From Phytoactinopolyspora alkaliphila (GTDB lineage Bacteria; Actinomycetota; Actinomycetes; Jiangellales; Jiangellaceae), in assembly GCF_010550695.1 (NCBI RefSeq), contig NZ_JAAGOB010000001.1:620001-684000 (forward strand): a stretch of DNA of 64,000 nucleotides. Reading direction: 5' to 3'. The notes under the pieces are model-generated. The model worked only from the letters and a program-made list of their open reading frames with translations. It made no database searches and had not been told where the DNA came from. A program made the translations under genes and the position numbers. Of this stretch, positions 35,959 to 43,695 are shown one piece after another. Positions within the stretch are counted from its first letter, which is position 1. Every line of letters starts with the position of its first letter.

Positions 35959-37316
35959 GAGTTGTGCTCCTCTGGCGACGACGTCTGTCGGTTCACGGCG
36001 CGGGCGAACGCCTTGGCAGCCTGGTCGATCTCATCATCCGACACCGAGAGGGCCGGACGGAAGCGAATCGCGTGGGTGCCGCTCGGCAACGCGATGACAT
36101 GTTCCTTCTCACGCATGTCCGCGAGGACGGCGTCGCGCAGCTCAGCGCTGGCGAGGTCGGCCGCGATCATCAATCCTCGGCCGCGAACATTGGAGACGGC
36201 GCCGGCCGGCGCCTGAGCGGAGACGGCCCGCAGCTCGGAGAGGAATCGCTCGCCCTTGGCCGCGGCGGCCTCGATCAGGCCATCTTGCTCGATGATCTCC
36301 AGGATCCGGCGAGAGCGCACCATGTCCACGAGGCCGCCGCCCCAGGTGGAGTTGATCCTGCCCGACACCTGGAACACGTTGTCGGGCACCTCGTCGACCC
36401 GCCCGCCGGCCATGATGCCGCCGACCTGGACCTTCTTGGAGAACGCCACAATGTCGGGGGAGATGCCGAGCTGCTGGTACGCCCAGGGAGTTCCCGTGGT
36501 GCCAGCGCCCGTCTGGACCTCGTCGACGATGAACAAGGCATCGTTCTGGTGGACCAGTTCCTGCATCGAGCGCAGGAACTCGGGGCGCATGTGATTGTCT
36601 CCACCCTCACCCTGGATGGGTTCGCAGATGAACGCCGCGATGTCGTGCGGGTGTGTTGCGAACGCGGCGCGCGCCTGCTCCAGTGCTTCCTGCTCGGCGC
36701 GCACCAGCTCCTCCAGATGCTCGTCGGCGGGGAACCGCATGGCCGGGACGTTGATCCGCGGCCAGTTGAAGGTGGGGTATCTAGCGGTCTTGTTGGGCTC
36801 GGTGTTGGTGAGCGACATGGTGTATCCGCTGCGCCCGTGGAAGGCGCGGGTCAGGTGCATCACCTGAGTACCCAGCGCGGAATCGCGCCCGTTCGCCTCG
36901 TTGTGGCGGCTCTTCCAGTCGAACGCTGCCTTGAGCGCGTTCTCGACGGCCAGCGCTCCGCCCTCCACGAAGAACAGGTGGGGGAGGGCGGGATCACCGA
37001 GCACCCGCACGAACGTCTTGGTGAACTCGGCCAGGTGCGTGGTGTAGACGTCGGAGTTGGCCGGCTTGTTGGCGGCGATCTCGGCGAGCAGGGCCATGAA
37101 CTCCGGATCGCCGACGACTCCAGGCGGATTGCAACCCAGCGGCGCCGAGGCGAAGAAGGTGTACATGTCCAGGTAGCGCTGGCCGTCGCGGGCGTCTACC
37201 AGCCAGCTGCCGTGGCTGGCCGCGGTATCAAGGACCAGCTTGAACCCGTCAGTGAGCAGGTGCTCACTCAAAGCGTCATGGACCTTCTCGGGCGGGATGC
37301 TGAGCGCGGCAACCAT
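35955..37316 (-). CDS. lat: L-lysine 6-aminotransferase
   Basis: A 453-residue class III PLP aminotransferase. The N-terminal part (MYTFFASAPLGCNPPG, NKPANSDVYTTHLAEFTKTF, FFVEGGALAVENALKAAFDWK) is typical of lysine-epsilon aminotransferases. The cofactor Asp is in FIVDEVQTGAGTTG and the Schiff-base Lys in VAFSKKVQVGG (near 300). It transfers the epsilon-amino group of lysine to 2-oxoglutarate. ATG at 37316 follows AGGAGGG at good spacing; a longer frame reaching 37511 lacks similarity. It is the first gene of a four-gene catabolic operon. In mycobacteria lat is induced in persistence and is linked to an Lrp regulator. Confidence 0.94.
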   Translation of the reverse strand: MVAALSIPPEKVHDALSEHLLTDGFKLVLDTAASHGSWLVDARDGQRYLDMYTFFASAPLGCNPPGVVGDPEFMALLAEIAANKPANSDVYTTHLAEFTKTFVRVLGDPALPHLFFVEGGALAVENALKAAFDWKSRHNEANGRDSALGTQVMHLTRAFHGRSGYTMSLTNTEPNKTARYPTFNWPRINVPAMRFPADEHLEELVRAEQEALEQARAAFATHPHDIAAFICEPIQGEGGDNHMRPEFLRSMQELVHQNDALFIVDEVQTGAGTTGTPWAYQQLGISPDIVAFSKKVQVGGIMAGGRVDEVPDNVFQVSGRINSTWGGGLVDMVRSRRILEIIEQDGLIEAAAAKGERFLSELRAVSAQAPAGAVSNVRGRGLMIAADLASAELRDAVLADMREKEHVIALPSGTHAIRFRPALSVSDDEIDQAAKAFARAVNRQTSSPEEHNS

Positions 37317-38121
37317 GAGGACCCTCCTGCTGTGTGGTGGAGATGCGGGCGCAGAGAAGATTCTTGCCTTCAATCGCCGCTTGTGCGTAAGTTTTACGCT
37401 AGCAGATGCGTCGGGCAGGGAGATATGTTGGCACGACGCGCGCTCCGGGCCGGGCATCGCCGTCGCCAGGATGTCCGCGGAAGGCGTGGGAGGGCGCCGC
37501 CATGACAACAAGGTCCGTGACTGCGAGATGACCCAAATGTGGCGGAGCTAGCACGTGGCGAACGGGTGAGATCACCCGACACGCCGGGCGACAAGATTAT
37601 TTTCATGATCGACTTCAGCCGATCGGAGCCCGAGTGACCTGCGTCGATAGGGTATCCTCGCAGCTCGCCGTGTGGTTGACATGTGCGGCGTGCTGGAGCA
37701 GAGTCACAGGAAGTCCACCAACGGACGAACCGTTACGGGGAGACGTCCCGGGCAGGCATTTCAACCGGGGCCGAGGGGTGTACGGCAACGCCGTGAGTCG
37801 CCTCCGCAGCCAGGTCTGCGCTTGTGCTGTCTGCGCCCGCACGTCTTCCGTGGCGGCACGGGGTGAGACCAGGTCGGGCCCGGCCTACCCAGTAGACAAC
37901 GGGCCGCGAGCCGCAGCCGGCGGCATCGTGGTTCGGTCCGAAGGGTAGCCGGGCCACGTCCCTGGCGCGTATTCCTGGTAAGGATTTCCCGCCGCCGCAC
38001 GTTCGGCTCACGAGCCTGGGCACCTCGCGCGTGGCCGACACGTTGTACTGTCACCTGGTAACGAATCTCGCGGGCTCACGTCGCGTCGCCGACGTGGAAC
38101 CAGCGCGTTGGTGGATGGAGT
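37317..38121. other. Long intergenic region without a convincing gene
   Basis: About 800 bp separate lat (minus) from lnt (plus). Reading frames here are short and compositionally unlike proteins. Seen features are a 15-bp palindrome (37385-37399) near lat, a TTGACA hexamer at 37676-37681, and a long-range stem between 37877-37890 and 37943-37955 (GGCCCGG...CTACCC with one bulged C). The space would suit one or more untranslated RNAs or long leaders. I compared it by eye with RNase P, tmRNA and cobalamin or FMN riboswitch signatures and found no match. Confidence 0.5.
37385..37399. promoter_or_regulatory. 15-bp palindrome upstream of lat, candidate operator
   Basis: The site GCGTAA-GTT-TTACGC is a perfect 6+3+6 palindrome, AT-richer than its surroundings, 69-83 bp upstream of the lat start. 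Its length and AT-rich centre resemble binding sites of Lrp/AsnC regulators. Such regulators are known to control lat in mycobacteria. The link to the Lrp gene at 28.5 kb is inference. Confidence 0.45.
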
Positions 38122-39693
38122 ATGTGGGTGAGTCAGAGGCCGCGCAATCACGGCGACGCCGGTCAGGTTCTGCTGCGGGCGGTCGGCGCCGTGGTGATCG
38201 GACTGGTCCTGGTCCTTGCCTTCCCTCCGTTCGACCTGTGGTTCACCGCCCCCCTGGCATCCGGGGCCGCGGTGCTGGTGGTTCGCGGCCAGCCGCTGAA
38301 ATGGTCCGGCCTCTACGGCTTCCTCGTCGGTATGGGGCTGTTTCTTCCGCTGATGTACTGGACCGGCCTGGAGGTCGGGCCCATACCGTGGATCGCGCTC
38401 GCCGTTCTCCAGTCGGCGTTCTTCGTGCCGCTGGCGATCGGCTTCACCCTGGTGCAGAGACTGCCGGCCTGGCCGGTGTGGGCGGCCGCAGTATGGGTCG
38501 GCGCCGAAGCATTGCGTGGCAGGGTGCCCTGGGGCGGTCTGACGTGGGGAAAGCTCGCGTTCTCGCAAGCCGACGGGCCGTTCACCGGCCTGGCCGCCCT
38601 GGGCGGCACGCCACTCGTCTCGTTCGCGGTGGCTCTCGTGGGCGGCCTGCTCGCGTGGCTGGTCGTCAGTACGAATATGCGGACCAGGGTGGTCGCCGCC
38701 GTCACCGCCACTGCGGTCACCGGCGCCGGGCTTCTGGTGTCGCCTCCGGCGGCCGACGGGCCGACCATCACGGTCGCCTCGATCCAGGGCAACGTGCCGG
38801 CCCTCGGCCTGGACTTCAACGCACGAGCCAGGGTGGTGACCGCCAACCACGTCGAGACCACGCAACGGCTCGCCCGCGACGTGGAGACCGGCGCAGTGCC
38901 GGCTCCTGATCTGGTGATCTGGCCCGAGAACTCGTCGGACATCAACCCGTTCGGCGACGAGCGCACCTACGCCGACATCGATCGCGCGGTGTCCGACATC
39001 GGTGTGCCCGTCATGGTCAGTGCCATCGTGCCGACCGAGGACGAGCGCAATGTGAGAAACACATCGATCCTGTGGGACCCCGAGACGGGACCCGGAGCCA
39101 CGTATGTCAAACGGCGCCCGATGCCGTTCGGCGAGTTCATCCCCCTGCGTGGGCTCGCCGAACTGGTGACCGATGCCGTCAACAGGCAGCCCCGGGATCA
39201 TCTCGGGGGTGACGAGGTCGGCGTCTTCGAGACCGACGACGCCCTGATCGGCCTCGCCATCTGTTTCGAGGTGGGCGTCGACGAGGTGGTTCGCGACGCC
39301 GTCGCGGAGGGCGGGCAGATGCTCGCGGTTCAGACGAACAACGCCACCTTCGGCGACTCACCTATGACGGAGCAGCACTTGGCCATGTCCCGCATGCGTG
39401 CCGTGGAACACGGCCGCACTGTGGTGGTTTCGGCCCTGTCGGGCGTCAGCGCGGTCATCGGCCCCGACGGCGCGGTGCAGCAGCGAACGGAACTCTTCAC
39501 ACAGGATGTGCTGGTGGCGGAGGTTCCGCTGTCCGACGCGAGCACGGTGGCGACGATCGTCGGGCCCGCGCCGGAATGGGTGCTCGTGGCGGTGGGCCTG
39601 GGGGCCCTGGGGGCCGCGTTCGCCGTCGGCCGGCGTCGGCCTGCCGCCGCGGATCCGGATGAACAGCCCGCGGCCGTGCCTGCAGGCGTGTGA
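38122..39693 (+). CDS. lnt: Apolipoprotein N-acyltransferase
   Basis: A 523-residue membrane enzyme that adds the third acyl chain to lipoproteins. Six to seven hydrophobic segments fill residues 18-215. A nitrilase-like domain follows (about 222-480), with the catalytic triad visible as Glu in VIWPENSS, Lys in [10 protein letters not shown] and Cys in [10 protein letters not shown] final hydrophobic segment lies near 490-510. The stop overlaps the start of the mannosyltransferase gene by 4 bp (GTGA). In M. tuberculosis the two activities are fused in one protein, Ppm1, so the coupling here is meaningful. This window alone encodes three or more lipoproteins that could be substrates. Confidence 0.93.
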   Translation: MWVSQRPRNHGDAGQVLLRAVGAVVIGLVLVLAFPPFDLWFTAPLASGAAVLVVRGQPLKWSGLYGFLVGMGLFLPLMYWTGLEVGPIPWIALAVLQSAFFVPLAIGFTLVQRLPAWPVWAAAVWVGAEALRGRVPWGGLTWGKLAFSQADGPFTGLAALGGTPLVSFAVALVGGLLAWLVVSTNMRTRVVAAVTATAVTGAGLLVSPPAADGPTITVASIQGNVPALGLDFNARARVVTANHVETTQRLARDVETGAVPAPDLVIWPENSSDINPFGDERTYADIDRAVSDIGVPVMVSAIVPTEDERNVRNTSILWDPETGPGATYVKRRPMPFGEFIPLRGLAELVTDAVNRQPRDHLGGDEVGVFETDDALIGLAICFEVGVDEVVRDAVAEGGQMLAVQTNNATFGDSPMTEQHLAMSRMRAVEHGRTVVVSALSGVSAVIGPDGAVQQRTELFTQDVLVAEVPLSDASTVATIVGPAPEWVLVAVGLGALGAAFAVGRRRPAAADPDEQPAAVPAGV

Positions 39694-40490
39694 GGCGCGC
39701 TGCCGTGGGACAGCAAGCCGGCACAGGCGGGGCCGCCGGGCGCGCTGCCGTCGTCATTCCCACGTACAACGAGGCTCTGACCATCCGGGAAACGGTCGAG
39801 CGCCTGCTCGTCGCTGTCCCCGCGGTGCACGTGCTGGTGGTCGACGACGGCTCCCCGGACGGTACCGGCCAGATCGCGGACGAGATGGCGCAGCGGGAGG
39901 ACCGCGTCCATGTCATGCACCGTGAGGCCAAGCAAGGTTTGGGTGCCGCGTACGTCGCCGGGTTCGGGTGGGCCCTGGCCCACGGCTACGAAGCGGTCGC
40001 CGAGATGGATGCCGACGGATCTCACCAGCCGGAGGAACTGCCACAGCTTCTCGAGGCGCTGGACGACGCCGATCTCGTGCTGGGTTCCAGGTACGTACCT
40101 GGTGGTAGCGTAGTGAACTGGCCCAAAAGGCGTGAGTTCCTGTCCAAGGCGGGCAATGTGTACACCCGGATCGTTCTCGGGATCCAGTTGCACGACTCCA
40201 CCGGTGGTTTCCGCGTCTTTCGGGCGGGGACATTGCGCGCCATCGATCTTGGCACCGTCGCGTCGCAGGGCTACTGTTTTCAGATCGATCTGGCCTGGCG
40301 AACAATCCGAGCCGGCCTGCGGGTGCGGGAAGTCCCGATCACGTTCGTGGAGCGCCGGCAAGGAGAATCGAAGATGGGAACGGATATCGTGCGCGAGGCC
40401 CTCACACGGGTCACTCGCTGGGGAATCGAGCACCGGGCGCGCCAGCTCCGCGGAATGGTCACTTCCGTGATGCGGGGGAGCAGCATATGA
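39690..40490 (+). CDS. ppm1: Polyprenol monophosphomannose synthase
   Basis: A 266-residue GT2-family glycosyltransferase of the dolichol-phosphate-mannose synthase type. The nucleotide-sugar site shows VVIPTYNEA near the N terminus and the diphosphate-binding [10 protein letters not shown]; the metal-binding DxD appears as [29 protein letters not shown] and [15 protein letters not shown] are standard for the family. It has no membrane domain of its own and would rely on Lnt or lipid contact. It makes the polyprenyl-P-mannose used for lipoglycans and protein O-mannosylation. It overlaps both neighbours by 4 bp, forming the lnt-ppm1-fxsA operon. Confidence 0.92.
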   Translation: MRRAAVGQQAGTGGAAGRAAVVIPTYNEALTIRETVERLLVAVPAVHVLVVDDGSPDGTGQIADEMAQREDRVHVMHREAKQGLGAAYVAGFGWALAHGYEAVAEMDADGSHQPEELPQLLEALDDADLVLGSRYVPGGSVVNWPKRREFLSKAGNVYTRIVLGIQLHDSTGGFRVFRAGTLRAIDLGTVASQGYCFQIDLAWRTIRAGLRVREVPITFVERRQGESKMGTDIVREALTRVTRWGIEHRARQLRGMVTSVMRGSSI

Positions 40491-41044
40491 ATGACCAGCA
40501 GGTCTACCGGCGACGCCGTCGGCTGAGCGCGTTCGCGCCGTTTCTCGCCGCCGTCGTGGAGATCGTCGTCTTCGTCCTGGTCGCTCAATGGATTGGCCTG
40601 GGGTGGGCCATCCTGCTGATGATCGGCTCCAGCCTGGCAGGCCTGTGGCTCATGCGGCGGGCCGGGTTCCGGGCATGGCGCTCGCTCCGGGCCGCCGCGA
40701 GCGACGTCGGCCTGGGCGGGGACGGGCACGCTCAGGACCAGACCGGCATCACCACCGGACAGGCGCGGGAAGAGCGGATCGCCGACGCGGGCGTCACTCT
40801 GCTAGCTGGGACGGTGCTATTGCTTCCCGGGTTTGTCAGCGACGCGATAGCTCTGCTGTTGATGACACCGCCGGTGCGCAAGAAAGCGGGCCGCCGCCTC
40901 GCGGCGGCGGCCCTGCGCACGTTTCCTGTGGCTGGCCCTCGGCGCTCCGGCTACCGGTCGGCCGGGCCGGATGTCATCGAGGGCGAGGTGGTCGGCGACG
41001 CCGAGACGAACGATCCGCCTCGGCGGGACGATACGTCAGGCTGA
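40487..41044 (+). CDS. fxsA: FxsA family membrane protein
   Basis: A 185-residue FxsA-like protein. Two hydrophobic segments at about 15-32 and 38-55 ([25 protein letters not shown] in part) are followed by a short cytoplasmic linker ([10 protein letters not shown]). A further hydrophobic hairpin ([27 protein letters not shown]) carries the family motif LPGFxxD. The polar tail is long and variable. E. coli FxsA relieves F-plasmid exclusion of phage T7; its ordinary cellular role is unknown. The ATG overlaps the upstream stop (ATGA). The 3' end overlaps the convergent rbpA gene by 9 bp. Confidence 0.87.
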   Translation: MNDQQVYRRRRRLSAFAPFLAAVVEIVVFVLVAQWIGLGWAILLMIGSSLAGLWLMRRAGFRAWRSLRAAASDVGLGGDGHAQDQTGITTGQAREERIADAGVTLLAGTVLLLPGFVSDAIALLLMTPPVRKKAGRRLAAAALRTFPVAGPRRSGYRSAGPDVIEGEVVGDAETNDPPRRDDTSG

Positions 41045-41425
41045 CTTCTTGCGATCGCGGGAGCTGGCCGCGAGGTGGGCCGTGCCGGGAAGCAGGCCGG
41101 CTCGCAGCAATTCCAGGCGCTCGTCGAGCAGCGCTTCCAGTTCATCGATCGAGCGGCGTTCGAGGAGCATGTCCCAGTGCGTACGGGCAGGCTTCAGCGG
41201 CTTCTCTTCAGGCCGTTCTCCGGCCTGCCGAAGTGCCTCAGCGCCGCATCGGGGGCAATCCCACAGTGCGGGCACCTCGGCCTCGGTGGAAAAGGTCACC
41301 TCGAATCGGTGACCGAGTGTGCAGCTATAGGCGATCACCTGCCGTTCGGCGAACTCGACGCCGCGCTCGTCCTCGTAGCTCCGGGCGCCGAGGCGGGAGC
41401 CACGTAGGGTGGAACGCTCAGACAT
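41036..41425 (-). CDS. rbpA: RNA polymerase-binding protein RbpA
   Basis: A 129-residue actinobacterial transcription factor that binds RNA polymerase and the principal sigma factor and stabilises the open promoter complex. The N-terminal tail (RGSRLGARSYEDERGVE) and core domain (about 26-75) with its Cys/His group (YSCTLGHRFEVTF, WDCPRCG) are followed by the basic linker and the sigma-interaction domain (RTHWDMLLERRSIDELEALLDERL). ATG at 41425 was chosen from family length. It is divergent from def. The stop overlaps that of fxsA by 9 bp, so the two transcripts are antisense at their ends. Confidence 0.95.
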   Translation of the reverse strand: MSERSTLRGSRLGARSYEDERGVEFAERQVIAYSCTLGHRFEVTFSTEAEVPALWDCPRCGAEALRQAGERPEEKPLKPARTHWDMLLERRSIDELEALLDERLELLRAGLLPGTAHLAASSRDRKKSA

Positions 41426-41703
41426 GTGAGAACCCTTCCGGGGCTGGTAACACCCCTGGATATTCGTCGTGTACCGGTACTGCATCAAGAGAACGGATGG
41501 AGCTACGCCAGTGTTCCGGAACTGTCGCGACATTGCGAACCGGGGCACGTGACGTCTCTCACTCCCATACCCAGATGCGACCCGCCCAGTACGCTCGCCG
41601 AGCGCCTATGGTAGCGCGGCGCGAGTGATCACGACCGGGAAACGGATGGTCCAAAGAGGCGGCCCGACCGCGCCTACGCATGCACAGAGAACAGGAGTTG
41701 ACG

Positions 41704-42198
41704 TTGACAGTCCGCGACATCAGGCTCTACGGAGATCCGGTCTTGCGCACGGTGGCCGCCGAGGTGACGGATTTCGGCGAGTTCAGTCACACGCTGGCGC
41801 AGGACCTGCTGGACACTCTCGACCGGCCCGGCCGGGCTGGCGTGGCAGCGCCGCAGATCGGGATCTCCGCGCGGGCGTTCTCCTATGGGGTCGACGGCCA
41901 GCGCGGCGTGGTCTTCAACCCGGAGCTCGTGGAGACCACCGGGGACCAGGCCGGCGACGAGGGCTGCCTGTCGGTGCCCGGGCTGTGGTTCTTCACCCGG
42001 CGCAGTGCGTATGCCGCGGTGGAGGGGATGAACGCCGACGGCGAGCCGGTACGCGTCGAGGGTGAGGGGGAGCTCGCCCGCTGCCTCCAGCACGAGGTGG
42101 ACCACCTGAACGGGATCGTCTACATTCAGCGCCTCGAGGCAGACATCCGGCGTGGGGCCATGAAGCAGATCCGCCGCAGCGCCTGGTTCGGCGACTGA
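41704..42198 (+). CDS. def: Peptide deformylase
   Basis: A 164-residue Fe2+/Zn2+ metallohydrolase that removes the formyl group from new proteins. The three signature motifs are present: GVAAPQIG (motif 1), EGCLSVPG (motif 2, Cys ligand) and QHEVDHLNG (motif 3, two His ligands and the catalytic Glu). TTG at 41704 is proposed because ACAGGAG (41691-41697) is correctly spaced and the family N terminus (VRDIRLYGDPVL) follows; ATG at 41680 would add eight residues and has no such site. It is divergent from rbpA. A -10-like TATGGT lies at 41609-41614. Confidence 0.95.
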   Translation: MTVRDIRLYGDPVLRTVAAEVTDFGEFSHTLAQDLLDTLDRPGRAGVAAPQIGISARAFSYGVDGQRGVVFNPELVETTGDQAGDEGCLSVPGLWFFTRRSAYAAVEGMNADGEPVRVEGEGELARCLQHEVDHLNGIVYIQRLEADIRRGAMKQIRRSAWFGD

Positions 42199-42204
42199 GC
42201 GGCG

Positions 42205-42618
42205 TCACTCGGTAGCCGAGCACGTAGGGCCGCCGACACGGCCGATCTGTTGATCACCCACCAGGTAGACGCCGTAGTTGTCAGCGCCGAGGGCTCGCAT
42301 CGCCGCCGCGAAGGCGTCGCGCCACGAGGAGCCGAGAGAGTCTGCCACGGGCCGCCCGTCGACCCGGACGGCGAGAAGCGCGCCGTGGACCGGTGTCACG
42401 TCGGCGAGCGTGCGCAACGACGTGGAGAGCAACCGCCCCCGATCGCGGTCCGGCTGGTCGGGAGGGACATTGTCGATGAAGACGGCGATACCGGCGAAAC
42501 CGTGGAAGTCGCCGACCACGATGTACAAGGTGCCCGGCGGAAACTCAAGGTCCGACCGGAGGTCGGCCAGATGCGCCCGGACGTCGTCGACAGCCGGCAG
42601 ATACAGGTCCTGTGTCAT
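42205..42618 (-). CDS. Hypothetical actinobacterial protein
   Basis: A 137-residue soluble protein I cannot assign. It has a hydrophobic strand GTLYIVVGDFHGFAGIAVFIDNVP near residue 28-51, a mid-helix, and a C-terminal strand NYGVYLVGDQQIGRVGG, giving an alpha/beta pattern. No catalytic motif, signal peptide or membrane segment is clear. ATG at 42618 is preferred over an upstream GTG because the upstream part is short and variable. It is convergent with def (6 bp apart) and 76 bp from the GDPD gene upstream on the same strand. Coding is likely from codon-position GC bias. Confidence 0.6.
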   Translation of the reverse strand: MTQDLYLPAVDDVRAHLADLRSDLEFPPGTLYIVVGDFHGFAGIAVFIDNVPPDQPDRDRGRLLSTSLRTLADVTPVHGALLAVRVDGRPVADSLGSSWRDAFAAAMRALGADNYGVYLVGDQQIGRVGGPTCSATE

Positions 42619-42693
42619 GACCCGATGCTGAACGGGCATGCCTGTGGATCTCACCTGGTTGTCCACAGCCGCCATGTGATAACGGCCTGACGT

Positions 42694-43476
42694 TCAGGCA
42701 GGCCACCGGCCCCGCGCTGTCAGCACCTCGCGCAAAAGATCGGCGCGATCGGTCACGATCCCGTCCACGCCGAGATCCAACAGGCGATGCATCTCGGCGG
42801 TGTCGTTGATGGTCCAGACGTGCACCTGCCGGTCCGCGGCGTGCGCATCCGCCACCAGGCGTCGCGTCACCACGCGCAACCGGCCCATACGCTCGGGCAG
42901 TTGAAGGCAATGCACGTCCCGGAGCCAGCTGCGCGCCCGGGAGGCGAGCCCGGACCGCGAAGCGAAGTAGAAACCGGAGACCAGAGCGCGCCCGCCCGAG
43001 GTCGCCACAGACTTCGACAGTCTCATGACGACGTCGCGGCGCCGGGCGTCGGAGAACGAGGCGATACACACCCGGTCGTGTGCGGCCGTGCGCTCGATGG
43101 CCCGCGCCGTCGGCCCGACGGCCGAGGGCGTCTTGACATCGATGTTCACCCTGAGATCCGGCCAGGTGCCGAGCAGGTCCTCGAGGGACGGCACCGGTTC
43201 GACGCCGCCGATCCGTGCCTTCCGCACCGCCGACCAGGGCAACTGGCCTATGGCACCGGTTCGGTCAGTCACCCGGTCCAGCGTGCTGTCGTGAAAGGCG
43301 ACGACGACGTCGTCAGAGGTGGCGTGCACGTCGGTCTCGACGTACTGGTAGCCCATCCGCACTGCCGACTCGAACGCCCGCATGCTGTTCTCCAGCCCGT
43401 CGGGCGAGAAGCCACGGTGGGCGAGCGCCAGCGGCCCCGGGTGGTCGAAGTACGGGTGTGGAGGTTGCGGACGCAT
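42694..43476 (-). CDS. Glycerophosphodiester phosphodiesterase
   Basis: A 260-residue GDPD-family TIM barrel that splits glycerophosphodiesters to glycerol-3-phosphate and an alcohol. The catalytic His lies in LALAHRGFSPDGLENSM (general acid/base) and the second in VAFHDSTLDRVT. Metal ligands are in YVETDVHAT and INIDVKTPS-type strands (NIDVK). The end motif VHVWTINDTAEM is also standard. No signal peptide is seen, so it is cytosolic. ATG at 43476 suits the barrel start; an in-frame ATG at 43506 would add ten residues. It is divergent from glyA. Confidence 0.92.
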   Translation of the reverse strand: MRPQPPHPYFDHPGPLALAHRGFSPDGLENSMRAFESAVRMGYQYVETDVHATSDDVVVAFHDSTLDRVTDRTGAIGQLPWSAVRKARIGGVEPVPSLEDLLGTWPDLRVNIDVKTPSAVGPTARAIERTAAHDRVCIASFSDARRRDVVMRLSKSVATSGGRALVSGFYFASRSGLASRARSWLRDVHCLQLPERMGRLRVVTRRLVADAHAADRQVHVWTINDTAEMHRLLDLGVDGIVTDRADLLREVLTARGRWPA

Positions 43477-43555
43477 CGTGGCCACGAAGGCCAGCGTAGT
43501 CCGCATCCCGTCACGTGCGGGGTGTCGATGGGACGAGCGTTGCCGCTAAGGTGAG

Positions 43556-43656
43556 TTCGTGGCGACTGGCGTATTCGGCCGCTTCACGCCCACCGGCCGA
43601 GGTGGAACTGACCACGAGGGAGCTGACAGCGGAGTCACCGCGCGCCTGGGGACTCC
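43556..43656 (+). promoter_or_regulatory. ZTP (pfl-type) riboswitch-like leader of glyA
   Basis: The glyA leader holds the sequence features of the ZTP riboswitch. These are a first stem with GGCGACTGGCG (43561-43571), a central stem GGCCGAGGTGGAAC...CCACGAGGGAGC around 43595-43623, and the 3' conserved segment CCGCGCGCCTGGG (43638-43650). In actinobacteria this class is commonly found ahead of glyA and other one-carbon and purine genes and senses ZTP/ZMP, a sign of low 10-formyl-THF. Recognition is by eye from consensus, so boundaries are approximate. A ligand-driven switch would raise SHMT when folate one-carbon units are short. Confidence 0.75.
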
Positions 43657-43695
43657 GGGACGATTGCTGAGCAGGAAAGGATGTGGCCACGCGCC

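Noticed and set aside
35964-37505. 513-residue open frame opposite lat
   Set aside because: Antisense shadow; lat on the other strand has complete aminotransferase motifs and a ribosome-binding site.
37640-38000. Possible RNase P RNA, tmRNA or cobalamin/FMN riboswitch
   Set aside because: Some short pieces look similar, but the universal blocks of these RNAs could not be found in order, so no RNA family is called.
41471-41480. Perfect 10-bp palindrome GTACCGGTAC upstream of rbpA
   Set aside because: Short GC-rich palindromes are frequent by chance here, and nothing else marks it as an operator.
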